Positions 22,126 through 33,380 of a DNA stretch of 64,000 bases are shown piece by piece. The stretch spans positions 127,037 to 191,036 of the forward strand of contig KN832873.1 in NCBI GenBank assembly GCA_000827325.1, given 5' to 3'. Origin of the DNA: Oidiodendron maius Zn. Its lineage: Eukaryota; Ascomycota; Leotiomycetes; Myxotrichaceae. The notes beneath the pieces are model-generated. The model was given only the letters and a program-made list of their open reading frames with translations, was not told the DNA's origin and ran no database searches. The position numbers and the translations under genes were made by a program. Position 1 is the stretch's first letter; the number at the start of each line of letters is the position of its first letter.

Positions 22126-22576
22126 AATATACGGGCAATTCTCTCTTGAAACAAGAGTTTAGACACAGGTGAGGAAGGGTATAAACCTCTAAAGTTAGCG
22201 GCGGGATTTTAGTTACTCATGTCCTTCCCTGACATAAACACCATATTTTATCAACCACAGCTGTGCTTATAAAACTAGCTGCACAAAACGGCAAGAAATA
22301 CCGAGTCCGAATTTGGCGATATTCTATTCCTCGACGGTCAGCCACTGCGTTCACTTAGCAGATGGTATCCACCAATAGAATCCATTAATCCGATATTAAC
22401 TCCATAATAAATCATTGGTTATTGGGTAATTATTAAGCTAGTGCCTATGTAATACCACTCCTGCAATCCGTACCCAATAAAAATACGATGAGGTATATGT
22501 GTTGGTGATTGGCCATCCCTTTGTGTTGACAACGGAGATGTATTGCTCGAAGGCATGCTAATGCATTCACGCGCAT
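22126..22576. other. Intergenic, no gene seen
   Basis: 3' flank of the HET gene. Nothing recognised. Confidence 0.5.
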
Positions 22577-24820
22577 TTATACCAATACGATATCCTTCAG
22601 CTCTGCAGTAGCCATCATCTCTCCATCCATCATGCCATGCATATAGCACTCCCCTACAAGTTCGTACGCCTCATCGACTATACGGTCTCCGTCCTTCCTG
22701 ACTGAATGCCGAAGAACGAATGGTGTCTGGGTGCCCTCAATTACAAATACCAAGTCACCCTCCTGGCTCCCCGCAGGAACTGCCCCTATGTACCCATTAT
22801 CTAGAACACAGAATCTCCGGTGCAGACTACATTGCTTGAGAGCAGTCGCAAATAAACTGGTAAATAAACCGATGATCTGCAGCCTAAGATCACCGTCCAG
22901 GAGACCAGGAAACCTCTCCACTAGGTCCTCCCGGAAAGGACTTAGATCTTCTCCCCAGAGCCTGGCCAAGAGGACACGCTCTTGAACGTCGTATATAGTT
23001 CCGTGGGATCCGTAAGATGGCGGGGCAGGCCTTTCGTTCGGTGTGCGATTGCCGATAAGTGTCCGCCAGAAGACTTCGGGTATGTCTTCGCCAGTGGGAT
23101 ACGGATCTTGCACCCATTGAAGTGTCAGATCCCTAGCCTGCTCTCGCCACATCCTGGTACCTTCAAGACTGGCTCCAACCATCTCTTGAGAGAAGTCCAA
23201 TTGCCAAGTGTCTCCGAGGTGAGAAATTTTACCCGTCAGTATGCCTTTGACTTCAATACTGTCTGGAATGGGTCCGAGGCGCACATATGGTGATGTTGTT
23301 TTCCCCGGCAGCATACCAAAAACATTTTGTGACCAAAATGACGCTCCAGTAGCTGCTACGACGATTTCCTCTCCATTTGGCGAGTTGTAGATGTACGGGT
23401 CGGATGACGATCCTGCAGCTCGATAACAGAATTCGTATCCGGCTAGGTGATGGGCAAGACTGTAGGCAGGCGGAACATTGCTCCAGTCTGGTACCCATGA
23501 AGGAAGATTCTTGACGAGTCTTGAGTATCCGATTCCGGCCAGAGGAAGAATGCCGAGTGGGATTCTGAAAGCTGAGGCTTCTCGTGTGAGCAAGTTCCGA
23601 GCTGTCTCAACAAATATGTCGTGGTCTGATCTAGCGTAGTTTATCGTGGTGGGAAGACTAGGGGATAGTCGTAGTAATCCTCCGAACATCAACCTATCTC
23701 GCTCTGCTTCCGCAGAGAGTCCCATCAGAGCAAAGATTTTATCCTTCGCCTCTGTTGACTTATTCCGCGAAAATCTGATGAGAAGATTGTGAAGGGATTC
23801 TTTCGTCCCGATAGTTTGCTCCACGCTTCTCATGCTGTGCATCTGGCGGAGTGATATCATAGCTGATGGCAATGATGCTCGAGCAAAACTGATCTGTGCG
23901 GTTGTGAGAGTACTCATTTGTTTCGTCATCCAAGAGGAGCAAATACTTTCTACTACCCAGTGGAAGGCATCGAGAGGTACCTCCTCCGACCCATAAAGGA
24001 CACTTGCCGAACTTGCAAATATGACTTCTTGAACTACCCAGACTCTCTCAAACCAAGGATGTTGTAAGAGATTGATCAAGGCGTGCCATTCGGAAGAGAT
24101 CTCGGTACTTTCTGGTATGCCGAGACTAAGTAGTTGGTTCATGCACCATCTTACCGTGACTACAGGTGTCAATATCTTTCCCAATAACCACCAAGGCATA
24201 TAAACTTGTGATCTGCCCCACATCGCTGCCGCACGGCTACCCCATCTGGGCAATACATTATCCAGGATAGACTCAGGTGCTACACGCCGAACGAGGGCTG
24301 ATAACTTTTGAGCGGTTCTAATGAGCAGAGGCATCACCCAGAATGGGCTGACCTCTATCTGCGCACGGTACAGTCTTCTCACAAGACCCATCGCCAGTGG
24401 AGCATCATCGCTATGGCCAAGCCATATCACGACATTGGCGGCGTGGTGGTATATGTCACCCATCATACCGATTTGTGTTTCCTTCTCTCTGTTGTTGGAT
24501 TGGTTGATACAAACTGCGTCGATCCAAATGTACATCTTCTGCCCAGGACGTCGCACGATATACAGAACATCGCGCACGTTCGTCGTAACAGCAAAAGAAA
24601 CCTCGTTGAGAGAGATGGCATGTAGATCATTCCCATCTCCCCATGTGTAAGAGATGGCATGGTAGGGTGGCGATGCATCAAAGGGGAAGGATGTCAGCCG
24701 GCAAGTCAGCGGATCAGATACATCTCCCGGCAGTAGTTCGATTAGACGGAAATGTTTCGTGGTTTCGAGCTGATCGTACTCAAACGGCCAAGCTTTCGAG
24801 CGTTCTAGTAACCCATCCAT
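22577..24820 (-). CDS. Heterokaryon incompatibility (HET) domain protein
   Basis: A single exon of 747 residues, start ATG at 24820. HET proteins trigger cell death when genetically different hyphae fuse, and many fungal HET genes take part in non-self recognition. The HET domain lies at about residues 52-200: YHAISYTWGDG, the TTNVRDVLY helix, IWIDAVCINQSN, KETQIGMMGDIYHHAANVVIWLG, then after a variable part HPWFERVWVVQEVIFA. The C-terminal 450 residues contain KDKIFALMGLS and the usual long region without a recognisable effector domain (no NACHT, WD40 or ankyrin array). No frameshift, and length is normal for the family. It is flanked by repeats and relics, as fast-evolving het loci often are. 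Confidence 0.93.
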   Translation of the reverse strand: MDGLLERSKAWPFEYDQLETTKHFRLIELLPGDVSDPLTCRLTSFPFDASPPYHAISYTWGDGNDLHAISLNEVSFAVTTNVRDVLYIVRRPGQKMYIWIDAVCINQSNNREKETQIGMMGDIYHHAANVVIWLGHSDDAPLAMGLVRRLYRAQIEVSPFWVMPLLIRTAQKLSALVRRVAPESILDNVLPRWGSRAAAMWGRSQVYMPWWLLGKILTPVVTVRWCMNQLLSLGIPESTEISSEWHALINLLQHPWFERVWVVQEVIFASSASVLYGSEEVPLDAFHWVVESICSSWMTKQMSTLTTAQISFARASLPSAMISLRQMHSMRSVEQTIGTKESLHNLLIRFSRNKSTEAKDKIFALMGLSAEAERDRLMFGGLLRLSPSLPTTINYARSDHDIFVETARNLLTREASAFRIPLGILPLAGIGYSRLVKNLPSWVPDWSNVPPAYSLAHHLAGYEFCYRAAGSSSDPYIYNSPNGEEIVVAATGASFWSQNVFGMLPGKTTSPYVRLGPIPDSIEVKGILTGKISHLGDTWQLDFSQEMVGASLEGTRMWREQARDLTLQWVQDPYPTGEDIPEVFWRTLIGNRTPNERPAPPSYGSHGTIYDVQERVLLARLWGEDLSPFREDLVERFPGLLDGDLRLQIIGLFTSLFATALKQCSLHRRFCVLDNGYIGAVPAGSQEGDLVFVIEGTQTPFVLRHSVRKDGDRIVDEAYELVGECYMHGMMDGEMMATAELKDIVLV

Positions 24821-25448
24821 TGATCGCAGTGTACCTTATGTTCGAGAGAGCGAGCATTTCGGAATTGAAAGGTGGGGGAAGACTCGGAGATAAGTTGCAT
24901 AAGCTGCCACCTCGCAGTTGATTGCAATTCAACTCGGCAAGAAAAGTCCCTGTTCTCTCTTCTTTCAGCCGCAGCTGAAAAGCGTTGGATTACTATTATT
25001 CATAAGTGTCTGGAAATAAACCGCTAAAAATAATTTAACAAAAAACAAACGACACTCAATTCGCCTTCTACTGCACGATTGAGCGTGATATAATATTAAT
25101 AAAAACCTACCGCCAACAAGGAGAACAATTATTTGTGGCCTACATCACAATTAGCGCTAGTTTGCACCGGCGGAGGCAGAATGGCTTTTATTACGGAACC
25201 AGCTAAATCCCCGCCAGACTTGGCTAAATTCCCGCCTTTGCCTGAATCTTAAAAGCGATCAAAACATTACCTACTTTTTAAAAGATATATCTATATAGGG
25301 ATTCAGACACGCCCTAGACCCTCCAAGCCTAGCCCCTAACTTCCTAGCCGTTATGTTTTTATAGTTATAATTGTCTTCAAAAGACTTCAAAATTACTTAC
25401 TCGATGTCTTACAGAATCTTGTGTAATATTTCTTGAATTTTAAGTAAT
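24821..25448. other. Intergenic, no gene seen
   Basis: Upstream region of the HET gene, then AT-rich DNA. Nothing recognised. Confidence 0.5.
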
Positions 25449-25455
25449 ATTTCTT

Positions 25456-25709
25456 ATTGACTAGGTCCTAGGGCTTCAGGCACATTTACACATACTACAC
25501 ATCTGCCTATTAGGCTGCCTACCGGTGCCTATAAGGTAACCAGGTGGGAGCCTATTTGGTGACTCAATTGAGTGCATAGTATTGAGCATAAAAGGCTCTA
25601 GTTCTCCTGAATCTCTTCTTACTTTAGTTGTCTCTGCATCACTTAATATAACACTGAGTTTCACCTTGATCCGACTACAACCTGTGCACCTATATTGCCT
25701 CCGTTCAAG
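25456..25709 (+). mobile_element. 254 bp repeat element, copy A, with 7 bp flanking duplication
   Basis: Runs from attgactaggtcctagg to ccgttcaag. It is flanked by atttctt at 25449-25455 and 25710-25716. About a dozen differences from copy B by eye. Ends are TTGA...TCAA rather than long inverted repeats; no A-tail and no protein. It could be a solo LTR or a non-autonomous DNA element; the 7 bp duplication is longer than the 4-6 bp usual for LTR elements. Confidence 0.8.
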
Positions 25710-25716
25710 ATTTCTT

Positions 25717-26909
25717 CGCGTAACTATCAACGAGAGGAAATGTGGCGGGGATTTACTGGCCCCTTTATTATTACTTCAGTATTCTCCTCATCTTCTACTC
25801 GCTCCGAGTTTCGTTCGCGCAAGGATGGAGCATACTCATACCATAATGCCCGAACCCTCGTAATCTCATGGCAATATCGAGCAACCTTCGGATTACTGCC
25901 ATACATATCATCAGCATCATATAACAATATGATAGTGCTCCCAAAATCATAAGTTTTGTGCTGGGACAAAAGCCTGTGCAGAATTCGCCGGCACCTATGC
26001 ACCATTTCCCTGCATGCAACCCTCTCTAGGAGTCACCGGCAGAAGCCGCATCGACGAAAGCATCTTATATATGATATGCAAGTGCCGAAAACAATAAATT
26101 GCTTGTAAACTATATGGGACTTTTGAGAATATTGAATTGAGTGGTAAGACGACTAAAGTGCCAAATAATAGCGGGTGCCTTCCGGTCGTAATTCTCATAA
26201 TTGGCCAAGAAAGGACGGTAGAAATTAACGAAACGAAAATATGTCGGGAGAAGAATAGAAATTAATAGAAATCTCTTGCATTTTGGGACTTACATTCTAC
26301 CATCAGTGTAAATCTCGCCACCACTCGTATTTTGTTCCCGAATAGGTAAGACTCGCATCGCTGTCCTCTCAGCTCTTCGTCATAGGAATTAAGAACACTT
26401 GTTACATCTTCGCTCTTCAATGCCAATAGAGAGCAATACCTTTACTTTCCCTAACTCTCCTTGTCACATCGCTCCTAGGAGCTCCACAGGGGGCGAAAGA
26501 ATTATGTCACAGCTGTTGAGTTTGATTTAGAAGGTAGAAATTTGCGGGGCTTGTTATGGAATGAAAGCGGTTAGGGAGTGCGAGGGATTTTAATACAGCC
26601 AAGTAACCATACGCGATTTGATGCGCCTACATCACAGAGGATGGATCATCAAGCTTGAATTTACAACTTTTTAGATCGGAATCACAAGGCTGTTTACAAA
26701 TTTGAGCCTTTCACTTGTGATTATTCTAAATGAGTGAAGTTGTAAGCTCGCATTATCTAAAAGAATGACGGAGAAGATAAACGCAAAACGATCCTGACGG
26801 TTACCAGATCCTCCGTCCTAACCATACACGATACCGCGTCAATGAAGTCTCTTGGGCCTTCCATTCTAGTCCCTCTGATGCTGCAAGGAGGCGAAAGTTG
26901 TACCCGCCT
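25717..26909. other. Intergenic with repeat copy at 26139
   Basis: Apart from the 105 bp repeat nothing is recognised; short frames on both strands are probably chance. Confidence 0.45.
26139..26245 (+). repeat. About 105 bp repeat, copy 2
   Basis: Matches 22016-22125 from agtggtaagac to aaacgaaaatatg. Unlike copy 1 it has no tRNA-like sequence next to it. Confidence 0.6.
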
Positions 26910-27282
26910 TCAGTTGTTGCACTCCCCCTTCTCACTCCCACCGCAGCAGTCTATAAACTTGCCGGTATGGGAACCCGAGACATCTTGGCAAATCCCAGCC
27001 TACAAGTTGCAACGTCAGTATTTGGCTATGAATTCATGATCCTCAAGTAGACGATCGCGTTATAATATGAATTGGCAAGGACAATAATGCGGGAGAAGAT
27101 AGAAACACCTTACTTACTCCGCTGATCCACTTGCCACTAACTTTAGAGCAGCAACTCTTAGTGTCCTGTGGATGGGAGTTACCGTTTTTGAGATTGATGC
27201 ATTCGCAGAGTTCGGCATTTGCTGTCAGCATCAGGGCTGCGCTGGTAGCCAGGAGAGCGAGGACAGTGCGAAGAGTAAACAT
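26910..27282 (-). CDS. Small secreted protein with eight cysteines (effector-like)
   Basis: Exon 1 27282-27118 and exon 2 26999-26910 join in phase 0, giving 84 residues. Signal peptide MFTLRTVLALLATSAALMLTANA. The mature part of about 61 residues has the spacing CxC...CC...C...CC...C (ELCEC, SCCSK, GICQD, DCCGG, GEC), so four disulfides are likely. The intron has a gtaagt donor and a cttgtag acceptor. The CC doublets recall hydrophobins, but the spacing and low hydrophobicity do not fit. Such secreted peptides are common candidate effectors or antimicrobial peptides. Faces the next gene across a 1.07 kb shared upstream region. Confidence 0.8.
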
Positions 27283-28351
27283 TTTAGATGTATGTAGATA
27301 GCAAGACCGTATTTAATATATGGGGAAAGCTTTTAATCGGAAGGACTCAAAGTGAATCTGATGGAAATCAACTGCTATCAAGAAAGAAGACTCGGCGGAT
27401 TCTCGATTCTTTATATAGTTGGTGAAGACCGCATTCTTAACTACCTATAATAATACTCCAGGATCAGTCCAAGGCAACATATCCAAATAGAATGAGACTC
27501 TACAAGGATCCTTTTTGGCTTAAAATTTATAGGAGTTTCTAATTCCAACCATTCAACATGAATATTCGCAGAGTGTAACAGAGAAGATACCTGAGTTGTA
27601 ATTAGCGGGACGCTGAAAGCTGTGGAGAGACGATTACTTAACTGCAGGCATGAGTAATAGGGGTACGGTGATCTTTACGTCAACTTCGCAGCTCAGTCTT
27701 ACTTTGGCCATAAGTGACAATTTTAAGTGTACATTTATGTATTTCCTTACTTTACAGTATTCAAGAAGTGTACTGCATCATTAAATTTGCCTCGAAGAAC
27801 TCATATGATTAAGCTTAGATAATAGTATGCAGAATACCCTGTATTGGCGCGTCTTCTTTAGTAGTGACCCACCCTTTACGCAACCCTCATACGACACAAG
27901 GGCTTACAGCCACTGTCAGCCACATCAGCCGCATTTCTAGGCTTCGCATTTTGGCATCAAAATGGAAATCTTGTGAACGTAACCTGTTTCACTCGAGATT
28001 TTTCGCATCTAAGCATTGTGTTGATCGACGAAATGCCACCCAAATCTCATTTGCCATATAAACCAACTATATGTCCGTCCGTGTCAGCTAGCTCCTGTGG
28101 GGCATTGCCACAGTCATTTTCACTGCTCACCGTGACAGCATTACGCAACTCACTCGTATTTCGTCGAATGGTGAAGCCAAAGGGAATATTTGTATAGAAT
28201 TTCCTAGATGGCGATCATATACAGAACGAATATATATACTAGCCTTCCACCGCTCAATATTTAACCAAGAACTCAGCAACAACAGCCAAAACCAAGCAAT
28301 ACTTAACCTTTCTTCTATTGATATAGTTTCTCAAAGTTTATCTCGCACAAC
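27283..28351. other. Shared upstream region of two divergent secreted-protein genes
   Basis: No gene seen. A TTACGTCA half-CRE lies at about 27676. Confidence 0.5.
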
Positions 28352-28864
28352 ATGCGCAGTTTTATTACTCTCGTCACTGCTCTGCCGCTCGTCCTTGCTG
28401 GTACATCGTCTGTAAGCTGCTCAATGTCAAGCCCACGACGCGACATCATTGACTAAGACATATTGTAGCTCAAGATATGCACCAACGCCAACTTTGGGGG
28501 CACGTGCTCCACTATAGACTTGACCCAGAGGAAGTGCTCTAAGATCGAGGACCCTTATTATAAGCACCTTGGATCGGCTGAGGCTTCTAAGACCATCACT
28601 CGAATTTATAGGTAAGCGCTTGTTCCCGTTATCGCCTTCGCTATCTTCTACATTACCTCACCGCGCAGGGCAGCACAAAGCGACTCGTGATCTTAATGCC
28701 CTATTCAAATTGCTCGTCGACTGACTTCTCTTGATAGTGCTTCTAACTGCCCCGAAGACAAGCTTGTCGCTATGCTTACCTCGCCATCGGATGGGAAGGA
28801 TCTGGGTGCGGCGGGCGGAAAAGCTGAATACGTCCTTGTACAGGAATGTACGGGCTGCCCGTAA
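28352..28864 (+). CDS. Small secreted protein, crystallin-like Cys pattern
   Basis: Exons 28352-28411, 28469-28611 and 28738-28864 give 109 residues. Signal peptide MRSFITLVTALPLVLA. The mature protein has ICTNANFGGTCSTI and RKCSK early, and ends EYVLVQECTGCP. The opening 'C-x5-F-G-G-x-C' is like Greek-key beta/gamma-crystallin-type secreted fungal proteins; this is a resemblance, not a proof. Both introns have good signals (gtaagc/ttgtag and gtaagc/gatag) and the phases match. Five to six Cys, no membrane segment. Function unknown; an effector or killer-like role is only a guess. Confidence 0.75.
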
Positions 28865-29790
28865 AAACAGCGTCAGATATAGGAAGAAGATGAATCTTAT
28901 TACAAGCCACCCGTTATTACTACATCTGGAAATTGTATCATCGATGTAAACAAGAAAGGTCAATAAGATTACACTGTTTTGAAAATCTTTCATATCCGCC
29001 AGTATTTTCATGCCTTGGTGACTACACATTTTGCTCTAAGATAAACAGCGCAGACGGAACAAAGGGGGTAAGTCACGGTATTGCGGCGAAGAACACCTCG
29101 TGACCTAAAGGATGAGGGCATAGGCAGGTGGATGAGTAGCTGTGAAGCGCTGAGGATTTTGCCTTCTAGACTTGCGTGGCCCGTTTTATGCCGGTTTTTT
29201 GGCCGCAGGCTAAGAATCTACTGTATGCGTCTGGCAGCAGGCTGTGGAGTCCTACCTACAAATATATGAATCCCTGTGGGGGATTTCAGCATTATGCCAA
29301 ATAAATATCCTTACTACCTTTATTTGTACCTTCTACGGCACATATAAGCACACTTGCATTACGGGGAAGGTATGCTAACGTCTATCCCTGCGTGGCGGAA
29401 AACCCTACGTGCCGGAACGACTTCATGGTTTGGAGGTCTTAAACCTTTACCACATAAATATATAAAGTTACAAATAGTTTACCAACGTTCTTTAGCTATT
29501 TCTCTACAAGGGGTCAGTTTGTTGAAAAAATACTATAATTATAGTCATGTTATCAATTATCCCTTTAATAGCGTTAAAAGACCTTTTAGCTGTCCCCACT
29601 ACTCTATTATAACTATTGGCCCGTCTCTAAATTTTGGGGCCGTATCACCAAGCTCCTATGAAAAAAGAATATAGCACTGAAATTTAAAGACATAGAGCAT
29701 AAGGCAACCTTCATGCCGAATTTATCTAAATAAAGTAACTTATCTGTCTTCGTCAATACAGCACCTTTTACCAGCTACTGCCTCCTTCGT
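28865..29790. other. Intergenic, AT-rich, no gene seen
   Basis: Short frames on both strands lack any family resemblance. Confidence 0.45.
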
Positions 29791-29797
29791 GTGGCTT

Positions 29798-30045
29798 ATT
29801 GACTAGTGTCAGGGCTTCAAGCACACATATCACGATGTCTCAGGGTTAGTGGCAATATACGCAATAGGCATACGACTGTATAGTCGTAAGGGCTTACGCA
29901 TGTTGCCGCCTAAGCAGGTATATAATAAGTGTTGTGTTCTGTAGTCTAATCCCCTTAGTTGTCTCTGCATCACTCAATAGTCAATATAACTGAGTTTCAC
30001 CTTGATTCCGATTACAACCTGTGCAATACCGAACCTCTGATCAAG
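29798..30045 (+). mobile_element. 248 bp repeat element, diverged copy D
   Basis: Same ends as copies A-C (attgactagtgtcagggc ... ctgatcaag) and a shared block ttagttgtctctgcatcac to cctgtgca, but a different middle. Flanks gtggctt (29791-29797) and atggctt (30046-30052) agree at 6 of 7 positions, as an older insertion would show. Confidence 0.65.
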
Positions 30046-30052
30046 ATGGCTT

Positions 30053-30994
30053 ACAGCAGCTAGGCTGTCACAAACGGGTTTTGAGTGAAGTCTGACACCC
30101 TTCTGGTGCATCAGGCACCGTAGTACCTCCAACCACTGTTAACCCTTATGCCTAAGGCTTCATAATTAAATATTATTGGGCGTGCCGGGTCGTTTCGCTC
30201 TGAGCCATAGTGTTAGTCGCTTCGACTCAAGGTATTGATCCGCGTGCAACCTTACCTGAATTACACGCCACAGTAGCCACAAGGCTAATGACAATTTCCT
30301 GCATAGTGCTGAGTCCTTAGAGCTTGGATAATATCCCTCTATAAGTATTAGGGATAGTATAAGCTCTATAATAGAGCTGCGATAGAGGAAGTCTATTCTG
30401 CTATAAAGAAGAGACTCTTTACAAATCAGGCGTGAGGACAGTAATACGAACGTTATTTACTTCTTCTCTCTTTGCGCTCTACCTAAAACTAACCTCTTCG
30501 ATTTTTACAGTAGAAGGCAAATTGGGTGTCGCCAATTTTTTTTTAGTTAGCAAAGCCAGAATTGGCGATGACTTGAAGACGGTATGGCTTTGGATCTTAT
30601 TGAGTTCTAGGAAACTTGGCGCGTATCGGTTGTAATAGAACAATCAAAGAGCTTTCTGCGAATGAAATGCTATTATATAATGAGGCGATGAACAAATTAT
30701 TGGTTGAGTATGGGAAGAGAAGGGCCAGTCAACAGTCAGCAGGAACTGGGAACTGGCAACTGGGAACTGGCAACTAGCAACTGGCACCTGGAACTGTTGG
30801 CCATTGAGATTCACATAAAAAGCAGATTATTCTATCGCATATTCATAATTTCCCATATCAAATATCGAGAAGTTCAAACCATACAGTATTTATTTTATTA
30901 TGTGATCTAGCCATTATGACTCGGATGAAAGCCGCCGATTGGGAACAGCACCAGGAGACTATTATACGAATGGTAAAGAAAAAATGTACCTTCT
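30053..30994. other. Repeat-rich intergenic region, minisatellite at 30735-30797
   Basis: The word aactggcaactggga is iterated (unit 7-8 bp) at about 30735-30797. The part after element D (30053-30420) may be retroelement debris but shows no clear protein. No gene seen. Confidence 0.45.
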
Positions 30995-31250
30995 GTTGAC
31001 TAGGACCTAGGGCTTCAGGCACATTTACACATACTATACATCTGCCTACTAGGCTGCCTACCGGTGCCTATAAGGTGACCAGGTGGGAGCCTATTTGGTG
31101 ACTCAATTGAGTGTATAGTGTTGAGCATAAAAAGCTCTAGTTCTCCTAAATCTCTTCTTACTTTAGTTGTCTCTGCATCACTTAATATAACACTGAGTTT
31201 CACCTTGATTCCTGACTACGACCTGTGCACCTATATTGCCTCAGTTCAAG
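30995..31250 (+). mobile_element. 256 bp repeat element, copy B, with 7 bp flanking duplication
   Basis: From gttgactaggacctagg to cagttcaag; flanking accttct at 30988-30994 and 31251-31257. Nearly the same sequence as copy A. Confidence 0.8.
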
Positions 31251-31257
31251 ACCTTCT

Positions 31258-31755
31258 ATAAAATTGCAGCATACCTCCGAAAGAAAAAACCACTCGATGT
31301 AACATAAGTTGTTTATGTAGCCTTTCCAACCCTTTAAAAAGACATAATATTTAGTATCTGGTATAGTGAACGTCAAATACACATAACGGTAGACCGCTGG
31401 CATAAGGATGGCATGATAGAAGAATCTGAAGAGTACACAATATTCATTGTATAAAGATTAGTTACTAATATTCAGCAGAGACTTAGAAGACTTTGAGGGG
31501 GATCTAAGGGGAGAATGATTGTTTCGAACACGTGTGTATAGTCACTTGATTAAACAACCGATGTGCTAGAGGTGGAGGTAGAAGGGAGGGACAAGTTTAT
31601 AGGAGGTCGTCGAAATCATTATTGCTGTAGAGTAGCAATGCTCAGATTGGTTCCGCTACAGTACAACTATGAGTGAAATTGATGTCCTGCTCTTCAAACT
31701 CCAAAGGAATAATTTGTGAACAAGGACCAGCAAAGGGGGTGGTGTGGATTAAATT
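31258..31755. other. Intergenic, no gene seen
   Basis: 3' flank of the next gene. Nothing recognised. Confidence 0.5.
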
Positions 31756-33380
31756 TTATCCGCACAGGGTACTTCGCGGTACTCTGCCCGACCAATATAC
31801 AGCCGAATATCGAATCAGTGGCCCAAGGTCAGCATCGTAGTACACTGCCATCTTGATGCTTGACGGTACAATGTAACCACCTTCTGCAGGCTTGGATCTG
31901 TCAGGCCTCTCTCTTGCAAGAGCACTGTTGTTCGATATGTTTAAAATCAGGGACACGAGATAAGCCACAACGCGAGTGATGCCCTGGATGACCATCTCTG
32001 GGTCTAAGACGTCGGGTGAGGCATTAATTTCGCCAGCACGCTGGGACAAAAAATCCCGAATGCGCGAACCTACGGCAGCAGCATCAAATCCCGGTACGGG
32101 CAGCTCGAGTGACTTGGTGAAGAGCGAGTAGAGATCAGTGTCGATATGTAGCTCTTCAAATCGTCGTATGTGTCCGTTTTTGGGAAACATTGCCGCGCCA
32201 ATCGTGAAGATTGACCCGTGAAGGGGGAATGCTGTGAGGATGAAGTGTTCCAGGTAGCTCAGCACGAGCTCGTTGAGTAGATCGTACGTCGGGTCTTTCC
32301 ATTCATCAGGGAACTCGGCAATCTTGCTATCGCACCCAGCGAGAATTGATTGCACCGCATCCTCTTGCAGCAGTGGATGAGATTGCCGCAGCTTCATTTC
32401 GTAATCCGCTTTCGGGGTTCGGTAAACCCGAAGCGCTTCTATATCTTCTGCCTTCAGAACATGCTCGCTGATAGGGTAAGGGCCAAGTTGTTCCGAATCC
32501 GGAGGCGGTATTGGGAAAATGTGTACCACATTCTCGTCCTCTAACGGCAGGTAGTCGTACAACTTGTGTATGTCTTCAATACCGGAGTAGTCTCTGCCTT
32601 CCCGTAGTCCGCGCTGGAACCTCTCGAGTCCCGTCTCATATTTCCTCAGAGGGTTCTCTTGACCCGGGAACTTGGTGCTGAAAAAGTTCGTACGTGCTGT
32701 GAAGAATAGAAATGACCGCAACTGGGTATACTCCTCCTCGAAACCGAAGCGGCCAAACATATATTCAGCATAAGGTATATACATCCACATGCCATTCGAC
32801 AATGCTCCTCTCTGACTGGGCTTCCGTTGGGTCCACGCTTGGACATAACTAGTCGCATGCGAATAGTCGACGAGACCTAAGCTATTTCCATTTGCTAAGA
32901 TATCCGCTTCTTCTTCGGCCTCGTCGGGAAAGTTGTCCTCCTCTCTAGCCATGCCCCAGTCGTAACGATTGATGACGAACACACCCTCCTCCTTCGTTTT
33001 ATCAGTGTTCATAGTAGATCCGTGCTCATCCTCGTATGGCGAGCCGGCTACACGAAGAATCTTGGTAATCTCTTTCACGGGATCAACCTCTACGTGAGCA
33101 GCAAACCATCCCTGGACACTAGAGGTGTCACATCGAACAGCGTATAGGCATTCCATGTCCCCGTCTTGGCTCCCACATTGTGCACCATTGGCTGGTACTT
33201 GACAGTTCCACCGCCGCGGGGACGAGGACTTGGCCCTACTTGGATCGCGGCCGCAGCGCCTTGGAGAATGTCGCCCAGAGACCCGAAGCAGAGTGCGCCG
33301 GATGTGACGTCGAGAGTGGCACTGACGATGGTTTCAGCGCTGGCCATAGCAAAAGGGTGAGTATAACAGATATTCGACAT
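31756..33380 (-). CDS. Large unknown protein, frame break near 33160
   Basis: Two overlapping frames form one protein of about 530 residues. The first (from 33380, or the inner ATG at MASAETIVS) gives LDVTSGALCFGSLGDIL, a Pro/Arg/Gly stretch and KYQPMVHNVGAKTG. The second opens at MECLYAVRCDTSSVQGW and runs 466 residues to the stop at 31756. A run of four G at about 33160 is where one missing base would restore KTGDMECLYAV. I see no good splice pair there, so this is a frameshift or sequencing slip. The main part is acidic and soluble, with DEAEEEAD, FGFEEEYTQLRSFLFF and EELHIDTDLYSLF, and no recognised domain. Function unknown. Confidence 0.55.

Noticed and set aside
30053-30640. Copia gag/pol remains after element D
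   Set aside because: Considered because element D could be a left LTR, but its flanking duplication closes right at 30046-30052, which makes D a solo insertion, and no retroviral-type protein motif is readable beyond it.
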